A stretch of 64,000 bases of DNA from Nocardioidaceae bacterium (GTDB taxonomy: Bacteria; Actinomycetota; Actinomycetes; Propionibacteriales; Nocardioidaceae): NCBI GenBank assembly GCA_017744365.1, contig JAGIBL010000001.1:372001-436000 (forward strand), written 5' to 3'. Positions 27,544 through 36,100 of the stretch are shown piece by piece (position 1 is the stretch's first letter; every line of letters begins with the position of its first letter). A model generated the notes under the pieces. It ran no database searches. It was not told where the DNA came from and saw only the letters and a list, made by a program, of their open reading frames with translations. The position numbers were made by a program, and so were the translations under genes.

Positions 27544-28011
27544 GTGACAGTCACGCTCGTTGCGGCCGTTGCGGACAACGGCGTGATCGGCGCGGACGGC
27601 GACATCCCCTGGCGCATCCCGGCCGACTTCGCGCACTTCAAGGCACTCACCCTGGGCGGCGTGCTCGTCATGGGCCGGGCGACCTACAACTCCATCGGGC
27701 GGCCGCTGCCGGGGCGGACCACGATCGTGCTGACCCGGGACCCCACGTGGACCGCCGAGGGCGTGCGGACCGCGCGCACGCTGGACGAGGCTCTCGAGCT
27801 GGCCGCGGGCGACGTGTTCATCGCCGGAGGCTCGGCCGTGTACGCCGCGGCGCTCCCGATCGCCACCCACCAGGTGCTCACCGAGGTGCACGCCTCGCCG
27901 GCGGGGGACACCCTCTATCCGGCGTTCGACCGCAGCGAGTGGATCGAGACGCGCCGCGAGGCCCACGACGGCGAGCCGCCGTACGAGTTCGTCTGGCTCG
28001 AGCGCGCCTGA
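27544..28011 (+). CDS. folA: Dihydrofolate reductase
   Basis: DHFR reduces dihydrofolate with NADPH. The 155-residue protein has the family start [18 protein letters not shown], the FKALTLGG helix, [19 protein letters not shown] for cofactor binding and the [12 protein letters not shown] motif. GTG 27544 follows the thyA stop closely, so the two genes form an operon in which product and recycling enzyme are made together. Confidence 0.97.
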   Translation: MTVTLVAAVADNGVIGADGDIPWRIPADFAHFKALTLGGVLVMGRATYNSIGRPLPGRTTIVLTRDPTWTAEGVRTARTLDEALELAAGDVFIAGGSAVYAAALPIATHQVLTEVHASPAGDTLYPAFDRSEWIETRREAHDGEPPYEFVWLERA

Positions 28012-28023
28012 GCCGAGGAGGAA

Positions 28024-29274
28024 TCACCCGCCGGGTGGGTCGACGGGTCGTGGGGTGAGGTCGCGGGTGCCGGTGCCGTCGCGCCGATAGACGTGGTTCA
28101 TCGGACTTCGCCACAGGTAGGACCCGGGCTGCAGCATGGTGTAGGTCCAGGCGCTGAAGGTCTTGGCGCGGTGGTGCTTGCGGCACAGGGGAGCCAAGGT
28201 CACGTCGTCCGTGCAGCCGCCGAGGATCCATTCGAGGATGTGGTCGATGTCGGCTTGCCGGGCGCGCTTGGCGCAGAAGGGCGCCACGCACCCGAGGTCT
28301 CTGAGGATGACGTGTTCGCGGAGCCGCTCGGGGATCTCGTAGGACTCCACGCTCACGTGCTGGTTGAGATCGATGACCGGGCGGACGATGACCTGGGTCT
28401 CCGGGGCGCCGCACCAGGCGGCGATCTGTCCGGCGGTGACCAGGATGTTGGGAGACTCCACCCGGCCGACGCCGTGGGGCTCTCCCACGGCGCGCTCGGA
28501 GAGGTGGACGTAGAGGACAACCTGACGCCGAGCCGGTGGTGGAGGAGCGCCCTCGGGGCGCATCTCGAACCCAGCGCCAGGTCCCCGCGAGATGGGTCGC
28601 CGGTGATGGCTGAGGCAGGTGCCGAGGCGCCGACCCGGCAGAGATTCCCTCCCCCGCTTCGCTCCTCCGAGAATTTCGGCCGGGTCGGCTACATCGGCTT
28701 GCGCCGATGCCTGCTGGTGGTTGATCGTCACGTGCCGCCCGTCGGCTGCGCGTTCGGCCATCTCGGCGGCGGCCTCCGGCATGAACCGGGCGATCGCCTC
28801 ATCGACCAGCCGGTCCAGCGCGGCGTTCCCGATCCGGGGCGCATACCGGGCCACCTGAGCGTCCACGAACGCGGCTGCCTCGGGGGAGAGCGCGATGGTC
28901 TTGTCCGCCACCCGCCTGGCCCGCCACGCCGGCAGCGAACTGGACTGCACCCGCTCCCACAACCGCGGCAGCCGGTGGAACAGCTCCACCGCGTGCGCGA
29001 CCAGGTACCGACCAGCCTCCGGCGTCAGGCCCAGCGCGGCGGCGATCTCGAGGAGGCAGAACTCCGAGACCAACGGGGCACCTTCACCGGCGATCGGGAC
29101 CGGCGAGTCACCCCACGTCGCCACCCCACCCTCGTCCAGCGACACGACCTCGTGAATGTGAGCCCACTCCAGTGCCCCCGCAAGGATCCGAGCCTCGGCG
29201 GCGTCGGCCTCGGCACGATCACGACGTACGGAAGCAAGAACCGCTGCCGCATCGAGAGTCGCCGTCGAGGTCAT
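28024..29274 (-). CDS. DUF222/HNH endonuclease-like protein with altered centre
   Basis: The 416-residue protein belongs to the large actinobacterial 13E12/DUF222-HNH group. N-terminal DUF222 helices (VRRDRAEADAAEARI to EAIARFMPEAAAEMAER) end at VTINHQQASAQ. A Gly/Arg/Pro-rich block of about 60 residues (roughly 186-247) then replaces the usual longer DUF222 middle. The normal VVLYVHLSE segment and a C-terminal HNH (DHILEW, TLAPLCRKHH) follow. The HNH Asn normally before LAPLC is Thr here, so nuclease activity is doubtful. A TAGGTT box 6 nt before the ATG supports the start. Confidence 0.8.
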   Translation of the reverse strand: MTSTATLDAAAVLASVRRDRAEADAAEARILAGALEWAHIHEVVSLDEGGVATWGDSPVPIAGEGAPLVSEFCLLEIAAALGLTPEAGRYLVAHAVELFHRLPRLWERVQSSSLPAWRARRVADKTIALSPEAAAFVDAQVARYAPRIGNAALDRLVDEAIARFMPEAAAEMAERAADGRHVTINHQQASAQADVADPAEILGGAKRGRESLPGRRLGTCLSHHRRPISRGPGAGFEMRPEGAPPPPARRQVVLYVHLSERAVGEPHGVGRVESPNILVTAGQIAAWCGAPETQVIVRPVIDLNQHVSVESYEIPERLREHVILRDLGCVAPFCAKRARQADIDHILEWILGGCTDDVTLAPLCRKHHRAKTFSAWTYTMLQPGSYLWRSPMNHVYRRDGTGTRDLTPRPVDPPGG

Positions 29275-29280
29275 ACCGAA

Positions 29281-29286
29281 AACCTA
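29281..29286 (-). promoter_or_regulatory. -10 box, leaderless promoter of DUF222/HNH gene
   Basis: TAGGTT on the minus strand lies 6 nt before the ATG at 29274. Confidence 0.55.
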
Positions 29287-29344
29287 GACGCGACCACCGA
29301 CAGAGAAAGGCCGAGAAGCCCTCAAAACAAGGAGATCTGCTCCG

Positions 29345-31186
29345 TCAGCGCGTCCAGAGATCCAGGTACGACGGGCTGGTCGCGTTGTTCTGGATGCCGT
29401 AGACCCCGAGCAGCAGCTCGGCCTGCCTCATCGGCGGCGGCAGCAGGTGCGGGGTGTCCCCGGTCTTGAGCACCAGCCGCAGCCGGTGGCCGGCCGGGAT
29501 CGTCACGAACGAGGGTCGGATCTCGATGTCCTGGCGGCCGACCCCGCTGGTCGGCACCGGGCTGGCCGACTCCTTCGTGTACGGGTGGTGCGCGTACAAC
29601 CAGGAGCCGTCGGCCGACGCCCAGGAGCGGGAGGCGTCCACCGCACGCAGGCTGCCGAGCATGCCGCCGCCGGTGACCAGGTTCCGGGAGCCGTCCGGCG
29701 CCACGTCCCAGAGCTCGGAGACGATCATCGTCTCGGGCCGGTTGGACGTCACCCGCAGGGTGAGCCCGATCGGCCCGGCCAGTCGCAGCGGCGCGGCCAG
29801 CGGCGCGGTGTCGTACGAGACGTCGCCCGGGCTGAGCAGGTCGAGCACCTTGTTGATGCCGTCGCAGGAGGCCAGGAACGAGCGGAACGTGCCCGCGCCC
29901 CACTGGTTGATCGACTGCGAGCAGAGCAGCGACAGGCCCTTGTAGTAGACCTTGCTGGACCCGGTGGTCGCCGTCGGCGCGGCCGGCTGCAGCCGGCGGC
30001 TCGGCGCCAGGTAGAGCCGGGTCAGGGCGCCGTCCTCGTTCGGGTAGGTGCGCAGCCGGTAGTCGTCGCCGCCGGGCTCGATGACGTGCATCGGCCGGTC
30101 GGTGTCGGTGATGCCGGTGTCGACGCCCTTGAGCCAGTGGTCGAACCAGGCCAGCTCGATTCGGTTCAGGTCCAGCCCGGCGCCCTGGTTGCCGTGGTCC
30201 CACGGACCCCAGAGCAGCTGGTAGCGCGAGGTGACCTGCTGGCCCGGCTCCATCGGCGCGGTCACCGGGCGGCCCGCCCAGGCGTTCTGCAGGCCGGAGT
30301 AGAGGAACGGCTCGCCGCGCTGGAAGACGTCGTACTGGCCGCCGACGACGTACGCCGGGATGCCGTTGGCCACGACCTTGTCGAGGACCCGCTGCGGGGC
30401 GCGCTCCTGCCAGTACGGCGAGTCGTAGACGCGGCCCTGCTGGAGCAGCGCGTCCAGCCCGGTGGTCAGCTCGAACGGGATGCCCGCCAGGCCGTGCTCG
30501 ATCGAGAGCCGCAGGGCGTCGAACGGGTCGGTCCAGCGCTCCTCGAACGGCGTGAACGTGCGCAGCCCGAAGTAGCCGGCGATCAGCCCGAGCGAGGACT
30601 CCATGTTCACCAGGCCGCCGCTGACGAAAAGGTCGCGGTACGGGTCGGCCGCGGTCGCGATCGGGAAGATCGCCTTGAGCGGCGAGCCCGGCCCGACCTC
30701 GGCAGCGGTGAACACCTGGTCGATGCCGAGGTAGGAGAGGCCGAGCAGCCCGACCTCGCCGGTGCTTCGCGGGAGCGCCGCGGCGTAGTCGACCAGCTCG
30801 GCGCCGTCCTTGGCCTCGGCGTCGCCGAAGAGCATCGACTGCCCCTCGGAGCCGCCGGTACCGGCCACGTCCACGACCAGGGTCAGGTAGCCGCGCTTGA
30901 CCAGGTAGGCGTTGACCGAGCCGTCCACGCTCTTCCCGTACGGCGTCTGGACGAGGATCACCGGGAACGGGCCGGGCGCGGGCGTCGTGGTCCCCTTGAT
31001 CGCGGGCGCGTGCAGGGCACCGCGCAGCACGCGTCCGTCGCGCATGGTGATCGGGATGTCCTTGGTGACCACCACGTCGTAGAGCTCAGGCCCCGGCTCC
31101 CACGAGCTCGGCTCCGCGTGGGCCGGGACGACGCCGAGCGCGAGCAGGGCGAGCGCGATCGTGACGAGCCTGGTGAGCAGACGCAT
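29345..31186 (-). CDS. Secreted CocE/NonD (X-Pro dipeptidyl-peptidase S15) hydrolase
   Basis: The 613-residue alpha/beta hydrolase carries a Sec signal peptide (MRLLTRLVTIALALLALGVV, cleavage near AHA). The S15 domain contains the nucleophile Ser in GLLGLSYLG, an oxyanion region VQTPYGKS, and a WDHGNQG segment providing the likely His. The C-terminal half is the jelly-roll domain of CocE/X-Pro peptidases (APLRLAGPIGLTLRVTSN). Such enzymes split esters, amides or N-terminal X-Pro peptides; the substrate is not predictable. It is monocistronic and divergent from the TMEM175 gene. Confidence 0.88.
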   Translation of the reverse strand: MRLLTRLVTIALALLALGVVPAHAEPSSWEPGPELYDVVVTKDIPITMRDGRVLRGALHAPAIKGTTTPAPGPFPVILVQTPYGKSVDGSVNAYLVKRGYLTLVVDVAGTGGSEGQSMLFGDAEAKDGAELVDYAAALPRSTGEVGLLGLSYLGIDQVFTAAEVGPGSPLKAIFPIATAADPYRDLFVSGGLVNMESSLGLIAGYFGLRTFTPFEERWTDPFDALRLSIEHGLAGIPFELTTGLDALLQQGRVYDSPYWQERAPQRVLDKVVANGIPAYVVGGQYDVFQRGEPFLYSGLQNAWAGRPVTAPMEPGQQVTSRYQLLWGPWDHGNQGAGLDLNRIELAWFDHWLKGVDTGITDTDRPMHVIEPGGDDYRLRTYPNEDGALTRLYLAPSRRLQPAAPTATTGSSKVYYKGLSLLCSQSINQWGAGTFRSFLASCDGINKVLDLLSPGDVSYDTAPLAAPLRLAGPIGLTLRVTSNRPETMIVSELWDVAPDGSRNLVTGGGMLGSLRAVDASRSWASADGSWLYAHHPYTKESASPVPTSGVGRQDIEIRPSFVTIPAGHRLRLVLKTGDTPHLLPPPMRQAELLLGVYGIQNNATSPSYLDLWTR

Positions 31187-31236
31187 GTTGTCCCAACGAG
31201 CCCGCCGGGTTCCGGTTATCGAGCTGGGCTAGGCCG

Positions 31237-31242
31237 TAGCCT
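31237..31242 (+). promoter_or_regulatory. -10 box, leaderless promoter of TMEM175 gene
   Basis: TAGCCT lies 7 nt before the ATG at 31250. Confidence 0.6.
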
Positions 31243-31249
31243 GCGGTCC

Positions 31250-31843
31250 ATGACCACCGACCGGCTCGAGGCGTTCAGTGACGGAGTGCTCGCGATCATC
31301 ATCACGATCATGGTGCTGGAGCTGAAGCCTCCGCACGGCGAGGACCTGCACGCCCTCTGGGACACCACCGGCACCGGGCTGCTCACCTACGTGCTCAGCT
31401 TCGTGTACGTCGGCATCTACTGGAACAACCACCACCACATGTTCCAGCTGGTCGGCCGGGTCAGCGGTGGTGTCCTCTGGGCCAACCTGCACCTGCTCTT
31501 CTGGCTCTCGCTGTACCCGTTCACCACGGCGTGGATGGACGAGAGCGACTTCGCCCGCACGCCGGTCGTCGTCTACGGCGTCAACCTGCTCGGCGCGGCC
31601 GTCGCGTACTACGTCCTGCAGCTGCTGATCTTCCGCGCGGAGGGTCCGGACTCGCTGCTGCATGAGGCCGTCGGCTCGGACTGGAAGGGCAAGATCTCGC
31701 CGGTCCTCTACGTCCTCGGCATCGTGCTCGCGTTCGTGCACCCGGCGCTGGCGATGGTGCCGTTCGGGGCGGTCGCGCTGATCTGGCTGGTGCCGGACAA
31801 GCGGGTGGAGCGGGTCTACACGCAGCGGGACGTCGAGGCCTAG
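31250..31843 (+). CDS. TMEM175-family (DUF1211) potassium channel-like protein
   Basis: The 197-residue membrane protein starts with the family filter motif RLEAFSDGVLAIIITIMVLE and continues with YVGIYWNNHHHMF, HLLFWLSLYPFTTAWM and about six membrane helices. Bacterial TMEM175 proteins are potassium-selective leak channels that assemble as tetramers of single six-helix units, matching this length. The leaderless -10 box upstream fixes the start. The 3' end overlaps the convergent SRPBCC gene by four bases (stop codons interlocked). Confidence 0.9.
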   Translation: MTTDRLEAFSDGVLAIIITIMVLELKPPHGEDLHALWDTTGTGLLTYVLSFVYVGIYWNNHHHMFQLVGRVSGGVLWANLHLLFWLSLYPFTTAWMDESDFARTPVVVYGVNLLGAAVAYYVLQLLIFRAEGPDSLLHEAVGSDWKGKISPVLYVLGIVLAFVHPALAMVPFGAVALIWLVPDKRVERVYTQRDVEA

Positions 31844-32346
31844 TGTCCTGAGCCGGCGCTCGCCCGGGCGAGCAGGCCGTCGATCTGCGCGGCAGCCTGG
31901 CTCAGCCCTTCCTCCTGGCCCATCGCCTCGATCTGCTTCAGGTGCGGAAGGCTGTCGAACCGGCACAGCAGGGTCATCCGGGTCCCGGTCCCGATGGTCT
32001 CCAGGGTGACCGTGTTCCGGGTCGGTGCCGGGTCGTCGAGCCGGTGGCCGTCCGCGTCGGCGAAGCCGTCGGTGTACTCCAGCCGGTGCGGCGCCTCGAT
32101 GGCGGTGATCGTCCACCAGGCCGGGTAGCGGGTCCCGTCCGGGCCGGTGGCGTGGTACTCGGCGGTCCCGCCGACCTCGAACTCGTACGTCGTGAAGGTG
32201 GCCGGGAACTCCGGCGGGCAGTACCAGGCCTCGAGCAGGCGCGGGTCGGCCCACACCTGCCAGACCTGCTCGACCGGTGCCGCGAACTCCGCGACGAGGG
32301 TCAGTGTCAGGGCGTCGGTGTCGGTCGTCGTGCTGATGACGGTCAT
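31840..32346 (-). CDS. SRPBCC/AHSA1-family protein
   Basis: The 168-residue protein shows the START-like AHSA1 pattern: EFAAPVEQVWQVWADPRLLEAWYCPP, then GGTAEYHATGPDG, AWWTITAIEAPHRLEYTDGF, and a C-terminal helix preceded by GTRMTLLCRF. Such proteins hold small hydrophobic ligands in a helix-grip fold. Its GTG/ATG region overlaps the stop of the ArsR gene, so it is translated with the repressor. ArsR plus AHSA1 is a common actinobacterial gene pair whose physiological trigger is mostly unknown. Confidence 0.9.
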   Translation of the reverse strand: MTVISTTTDTDALTLTLVAEFAAPVEQVWQVWADPRLLEAWYCPPEFPATFTTYEFEVGGTAEYHATGPDGTRYPAWWTITAIEAPHRLEYTDGFADADGHRLDDPAPTRNTVTLETIGTGTRMTLLCRFDSLPHLKQIEAMGQEEGLSQAAAQIDGLLARASAGSGH

Positions 32347-32687
32347 GGTGCCTCTCCTGTCTCGTTCAGCAGGCCGGCGATGCGCGCGGCCCGTCCGCGC
32401 CAGATCCGCTCGTAGGCCGCGAGCACCTCGGCGGCCCGCCGTACGGTCGGCAGGTGGCCGCGCACCAGCTGCTCCCGGCCGCGGCGCTCCTTGGTCACCA
32501 GGGCGGCCCGCTCGAGCACGGCCACGTGCTTCTGCACCGCCGCGAAGCTCATCGCGTACTCGGCGGCGAGCGCGGAGACCGACTGCTCACCGCGCAGGGT
32601 GCGGGTCAGGATGTCGCGCCGGGTCGCATCGGCCAGGGCCTGGAAGACCCGGTCGACCTCGGCGGGGGAAAGCTGATCTACAACCAT
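32343..32687 (-). CDS. ArsR-family helix-turn-helix repressor
   Basis: The 114-residue winged-helix protein begins with VDRVFQALADATRRDILTRTL, followed by SVSALAAEYAMSFAAVQKHVAVLERAALV (quoted by its two halves: SALAAEYAMS and AVQKHVAVLE) and the wing KERRGREQL. No metal-binding Cys cluster is visible, so it probably senses something other than arsenic. A 20-bp palindrome covers its start codon, which suggests strict autoregulation of the pair with the SRPBCC gene. Confidence 0.92.
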   Translation of the reverse strand: MVVDQLSPAEVDRVFQALADATRRDILTRTLRGEQSVSALAAEYAMSFAAVQKHVAVLERAALVTKERRGREQLVRGHLPTVRRAAEVLAAYERIWRGRAARIAGLLNETGEAP

Positions 32688-32697
32688 TTGGTTGTAG
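32678..32697. promoter_or_regulatory. Palindromic operator over the arsR start codon
   Basis: CTACAACCATTTGGTTGTAG has 9-bp perfect arms and a 2-bp centre. The start codon and the transcription start lie within it, so bound ArsR would block both. Confidence 0.7.
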
Positions 32698-32724
32698 GTT
32701 AGGCCGCGAGCGCACCATCCGCAA
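32696..32724 (-). promoter_or_regulatory. Promoter of arsR-SRPBCC operon
   Basis: On the minus strand TTGCGG (32719-32724) and TAACCT (32696-32701) are 17 bp apart, and the -10 box lies 8 nt before the ATG, predicting a leaderless or nearly leaderless mRNA. Confidence 0.6.
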
Positions 32725-32735
32725 GAGGGGAGGGC

Positions 32736-33401
32736 TCAGCCGGCCTGGCTGACGACGAGGCGGAGCAGGGCGACCAGGCGGTCGCGGACCTGTGCGCGCG
32801 GCAGGCCCTTCTCCTGGTTCAGCGCCACGCCGACGACCTGGCTGCCGATCCGCACCGCGCCCGCGGCCTGCACGTCCGCGCCGCCGAACATCGTGCCGGT
32901 GACCACGAACGCCTCGCTGCCCACGCCGGGCAGGTTCTCCGGGGTGCCCTCGACGGCCGAGGTGGCCTCCGCGCGCGCCGCGGCCATCGTCTTCGCGGGC
33001 GTGATGGTGGCGCCGTACGCGCGCGCGTCGGCCTGGGTGAAGGTGCACCCGAGAACGCCGCCCAGCGCCTTGCCGGTCACCGTGCCGCCCAGCACCTGGC
33101 CGACCTCCGCGGCGTCGAGCTTGCCGCAGATGCCCCCGCCCGCGGTGGCGGGACCGGCAGTCTCGTCCGCGTCGCCGTTGCCGCCCTGGCCGGCCGGGGT
33201 CGGGGTGGGCGCCGGTGTCGGCGTCGGCGTCGGGGCGAGGGAGGGCGTGGGTGTCGGGGTGGATGTCGGGGTGGGTGTCGGGGTCGAGATCGTGATGTGC
33301 CCGTCGTCCGGGGACGCATCGGGTCCCGGGTCGCTGCCGCCGCAGCCGGCGGTCAGGCCCAGGGCGAGCAGCGGTACGACGAGAAGAGCACGGGGAAGCA
33401 C
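32736..33401 (-). CDS. Lipoprotein with Pro-Thr-rich linker
   Basis: The 221-residue protein has a type II signal peptide with lipobox LTAGC near residue 20, so it should be anchored to the outer face of the membrane. A low-complexity linker of TP, SP and AP repeats follows (about residues 40-70), probably spanning the cell wall. The globular C-terminal part of about 130 residues contains two cysteines (GICGKLD, LGCTFTQ) and resembles DUF3558-like small actinobacterial lipoprotein domains, though I am not sure of the family. GTG is the start, with TACCGT 6 nt upstream. Confidence 0.8.
   Translation of the reverse strand: MLPRALLVVPLLALGLTAGCGGSDPGPDASPDDGHITISTPTPTPTSTPTPTPSLAPTPTPTPAPTPTPAGQGGNGDADETAGPATAGGGICGKLDAAEVGQVLGGTVTGKALGGVLGCTFTQADARAYGATITPAKTMAAARAEATSAVEGTPENLPGVGSEAFVVTGTMFGGADVQAAGAVRIGSQVVGVALNQEKGLPRAQVRDRLVALLRLVVSQAG
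33184..33290. repeat. Low-complexity repeat coding for the PT linker
   Basis: Tandem GGTGTCGGGGT-like 6-12 bp units encode the Thr-Pro linker of the lipoprotein. Length variation between strains is likely. Confidence 0.6.
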
Positions 33402-33407
33402 GGGTCG

Positions 33408-33413
33408 ACGGTA
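33408..33413 (-). promoter_or_regulatory. -10 box, leaderless promoter of the lipoprotein gene
   Basis: TACCGT on the minus strand lies 6 nt before the GTG at 33401. Confidence 0.55.
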
Positions 33414-33487
33414 CCGGCGGGGCCCGCCCGAGCCCGGTTGGCGCGCCCGAGGGCGAATCTGGCTGCGTCCCCGGTGCGCGGGCGCAC

Positions 33488-33493
33488 TAACCT
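33488..33493 (+). promoter_or_regulatory. -10 box of dapA, leaderless
   Basis: TAACCT lies 7 nt before the dapA ATG, with no ribosome binding site between. Confidence 0.6.
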
Positions 33494-33500
33494 AGACCGC

Positions 33501-34412
33501 ATGAGTCTGCCTGCAGCCCCGTTCGGCCGTGTGCTCACCGCGATGGTGACGCCCTTCAAGGAGGACGGGTCGGTGGACCTGGACGCGGTGGCGCGGGTGG
33601 CGAGCCACCTGGTCGACCACGGCAACGACGGCCTCGTGGTCAGCGGGACCACCGGCGAGGCGCCGACCACGTCGGTCGCCGAGGACGGCGAGATCCTGCG
33701 CGCGGTCATCGACGCGGTCGGGGACCGCGCCACCATCGTCGCGGGCATCGGTACCAACCACACCGAGCACTCGGTCGAGCTCAACGAGCAGGCCCAGAAG
33801 GTCGGCGCGGACGGCGTCCTGCTGGTCTCGCCGTACTACAACAAGCCCACCCAGGCCGGGCTGGCGGCGCACTTCGAGGCCGTCGCGGCGGCCAGCGAGC
33901 TGCCGATCATGCTGTACGACATCCCCGGCCGCACCGCGGTGACCATCGCACCGGAGACGTACGTGCGGCTGGCCGGCAACGAGAAGTTCGTGGCCGTCAA
34001 GGACGCGGTCGGCGACCTGTTCCGGGGCACCCAGATCATGGCCGAGACCGGCCTGACCTTCTACTCCGGCGACGACGTGCTCAACCTCGGCTGGCTGACC
34101 CACGGCGCTGCCGGCGTGGTCTCCGTGGTCGGTCACGTGGCCGGTGTCCAGTACGCCGAGATGGTGGCCGCGATCGAGCGCAACGACCTGGACCGCGCGC
34201 TGGCCATCCACGTCGAGCTGATCCCCGTGGTGGACGCGATCATGGGTCACGCGCCCGGGGTGATGACCGCGAAGGCGGCGTTGCAGCTGCTCGGCGTCCT
34301 GGAGAACAGGTCGGTCCGGCTGCCGCTGGTCGAGGCCGACGACGACCTGGTCGGGCTGGTGCACGAGGCGCTGGCCTCGGCGCACCTGCTGCCGGCGGAA
34401 GGGGACTCGTGA
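33501..34412 (+). CDS. dapA: 4-hydroxy-tetrahydrodipicolinate synthase
   Basis: DapA condenses pyruvate with aspartate semialdehyde at the head of the lysine/diaminopimelate branch. The 303-residue TIM-barrel protein has the GTTGEAPT loop, VSPYYNKPTQAGLAAHF, Tyr139 in MLYDIPGRT and the Schiff-base Lys167 in FVAVKDAVGD. ATG 33501 follows a leaderless -10. The gene is coupled to rnj by a GTGA overlap, the usual actinobacterial arrangement. Confidence 0.97.
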   Translation: MSLPAAPFGRVLTAMVTPFKEDGSVDLDAVARVASHLVDHGNDGLVVSGTTGEAPTTSVAEDGEILRAVIDAVGDRATIVAGIGTNHTEHSVELNEQAQKVGADGVLLVSPYYNKPTQAGLAAHFEAVAAASELPIMLYDIPGRTAVTIAPETYVRLAGNEKFVAVKDAVGDLFRGTQIMAETGLTFYSGDDVLNLGWLTHGAAGVVSVVGHVAGVQYAEMVAAIERNDLDRALAIHVELIPVVDAIMGHAPGVMTAKAALQLLGVLENRSVRLPLVEADDDLVGLVHEALASAHLLPAEGDS

Positions 34413-36100
34413 GTCACGCGCACCCGGAGCTGAGCGCGCCTGGCCCGCTGGCCCGGGGCGGTCTGCGCGTGGTCGGGCTGGGCGGCCTCGGCGAGGTCGG
34501 CCGGAACATGACCGTCTTCGAGTACGACGGGCGGCTGCTCATCGTCGACTGCGGCGTGCTGTTCCCGGAGGAGAACCACCCCGGCGTCGACCTGATCCTG
34601 CCCGACTTCGACTTCATCCGGGACCGGCTGGACACCATCGACGCGCTGGTCCTGACCCACGGTCACGAGGACCACATCGGCGCCGTGCCGTACCTGCTCC
34701 GCGAGCGCGCCGACATCCCGCTGGTCGGCTCCCAGCTGACCCTGGCGCTGGTCGACTCCAAGCTGCGCGAGCACCGGCTCAAGAACACCGTCAAGGCGAT
34801 CGTCTCCGAGGGTGACCGGATCACCTTCGGCCCGTTCGACCTGGAGTTCGTGGCGGTCAACCACTCCATCCCGGACGCGCTCGCGGTGGCGATCCGCACC
34901 GGTGCCGGGCTGGCCCTGCACACCGGCGACTTCAAGATGGACCAGCTCCCGCTGGACAGCCGGATCACCGACCTGCGCGCGTTCGCCCGGCTCGGCGAGG
35001 AGGGCGTGGACCTGTTCCTGCCGGACTCGACCAACGCCGAGGTGCCCGGGTTCACCACCGCCGAGCGGGACATCGCCCCCGTCCTGGACCGCGTCTTCTA
35101 CCAGAGCAGCCAGCGGCTCATCGTGGCCTGCTTCGCCTCGCACGTGCACCGCGTCCAGCAGGTGATGGACGCCGCTGCCGAGCACGGCCGCAAGGTGGCC
35201 TTCGTCGGTCGCTCGATGGTGCGCAACATGGGCATCGCCAAGGACCTCGGCTACCTCGACGTACCGCCGGGGCTGCTGGTCGACGCCAAGGCGCTGGCCG
35301 ACATGCCGCCGGAGAAGCAGGTGCTGATCTCGACCGGCTCCCAAGGCGAGCCACTCTCCGCGCTGAGCCGGATGGCGCAGCGCAACCACTCCTTCGTGCA
35401 GATCGAGGAGGGTGACACGGTCGTCCTGGCGAGCAGCCTGATCCCGGGCAACGAGAACGCGGTGTACCGGGTCATCAACGGCCTGACCCGCCTCGGCGCC
35501 CGGGTGGTGCACAAGGGCAACGCGCTCGTGCACGTCTCCGGTCACGCCAGCGCCGGCGAGCTGCTCTACTGCTACAACATCATCAAGCCGCGCAACGTGA
35601 TGCCGGTGCACGGCGAGGTCCGGCACATGAAGGCCAACGGCGATCTCGCAGTGCTCTCGGGTGTCCCCGCCGACCGGGTGGTGCTGGCCGAGGACGGCGT
35701 GGTCGTGGACCTGGTCGACGGCAAGGCCACCATCGCCGGCAAGGTCGACTGCGGCTACGTGTTCGTGGACGGCTCCTCGGTCGGCGACATCACCGAGAGC
35801 AGCCTCAAGGACCGCCGGATCCTCGGCGAGGAGGGCTTCGTCTCGGTCATCGTGGTGGTCGACTCGCAGACCGGCAAGGTGGTCAGCGGGCCGGAGATCC
35901 ACGCCCGCGGCTTCGCCGAGGACGAGGGTGCCTTCGACGACATCCGCCAGCCGATCGTCGACGCGCTCACCAAGGCGGTCGCCGACGGCGTCGACGACAC
36001 CTACCAGCTGCAGCAGACGATCCGCCGCGTCGTCGGGCGCTGGGTCAGCAACACCCACCGCCGGCGGCCGATGATCATCCCGGTCGTGCTGGAGGCGTGA
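34409..36100 (+). CDS. rnj: Ribonuclease J
   Basis: RNase J is an endo- and 5'-3' exoribonuclease involved in rRNA maturation and mRNA decay. The 563-residue protein has the metallo-beta-lactamase motif HGHEDHIGA (residues about 84-92), LHTGDFKMD and the beta-CASP motifs (PDSTNAEVPG, TGSQGEPLSAL, HVSGHAS and NVMPVHGEVRHM). A C-terminal RNase J domain follows. Length is normal. GTG overlaps the dapA stop, and its own stop overlaps the next gene, making a three-gene coupled unit. Confidence 0.96.
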   Translation: MSHAHPELSAPGPLARGGLRVVGLGGLGEVGRNMTVFEYDGRLLIVDCGVLFPEENHPGVDLILPDFDFIRDRLDTIDALVLTHGHEDHIGAVPYLLRERADIPLVGSQLTLALVDSKLREHRLKNTVKAIVSEGDRITFGPFDLEFVAVNHSIPDALAVAIRTGAGLALHTGDFKMDQLPLDSRITDLRAFARLGEEGVDLFLPDSTNAEVPGFTTAERDIAPVLDRVFYQSSQRLIVACFASHVHRVQQVMDAAAEHGRKVAFVGRSMVRNMGIAKDLGYLDVPPGLLVDAKALADMPPEKQVLISTGSQGEPLSALSRMAQRNHSFVQIEEGDTVVLASSLIPGNENAVYRVINGLTRLGARVVHKGNALVHVSGHASAGELLYCYNIIKPRNVMPVHGEVRHMKANGDLAVLSGVPADRVVLAEDGVVVDLVDGKATIAGKVDCGYVFVDGSSVGDITESSLKDRRILGEEGFVSVIVVVDSQTGKVVSGPEIHARGFAEDEGAFDDIRQPIVDALTKAVADGVDDTYQLQQTIRRVVGRWVSNTHRRRPMIIPVVLEA

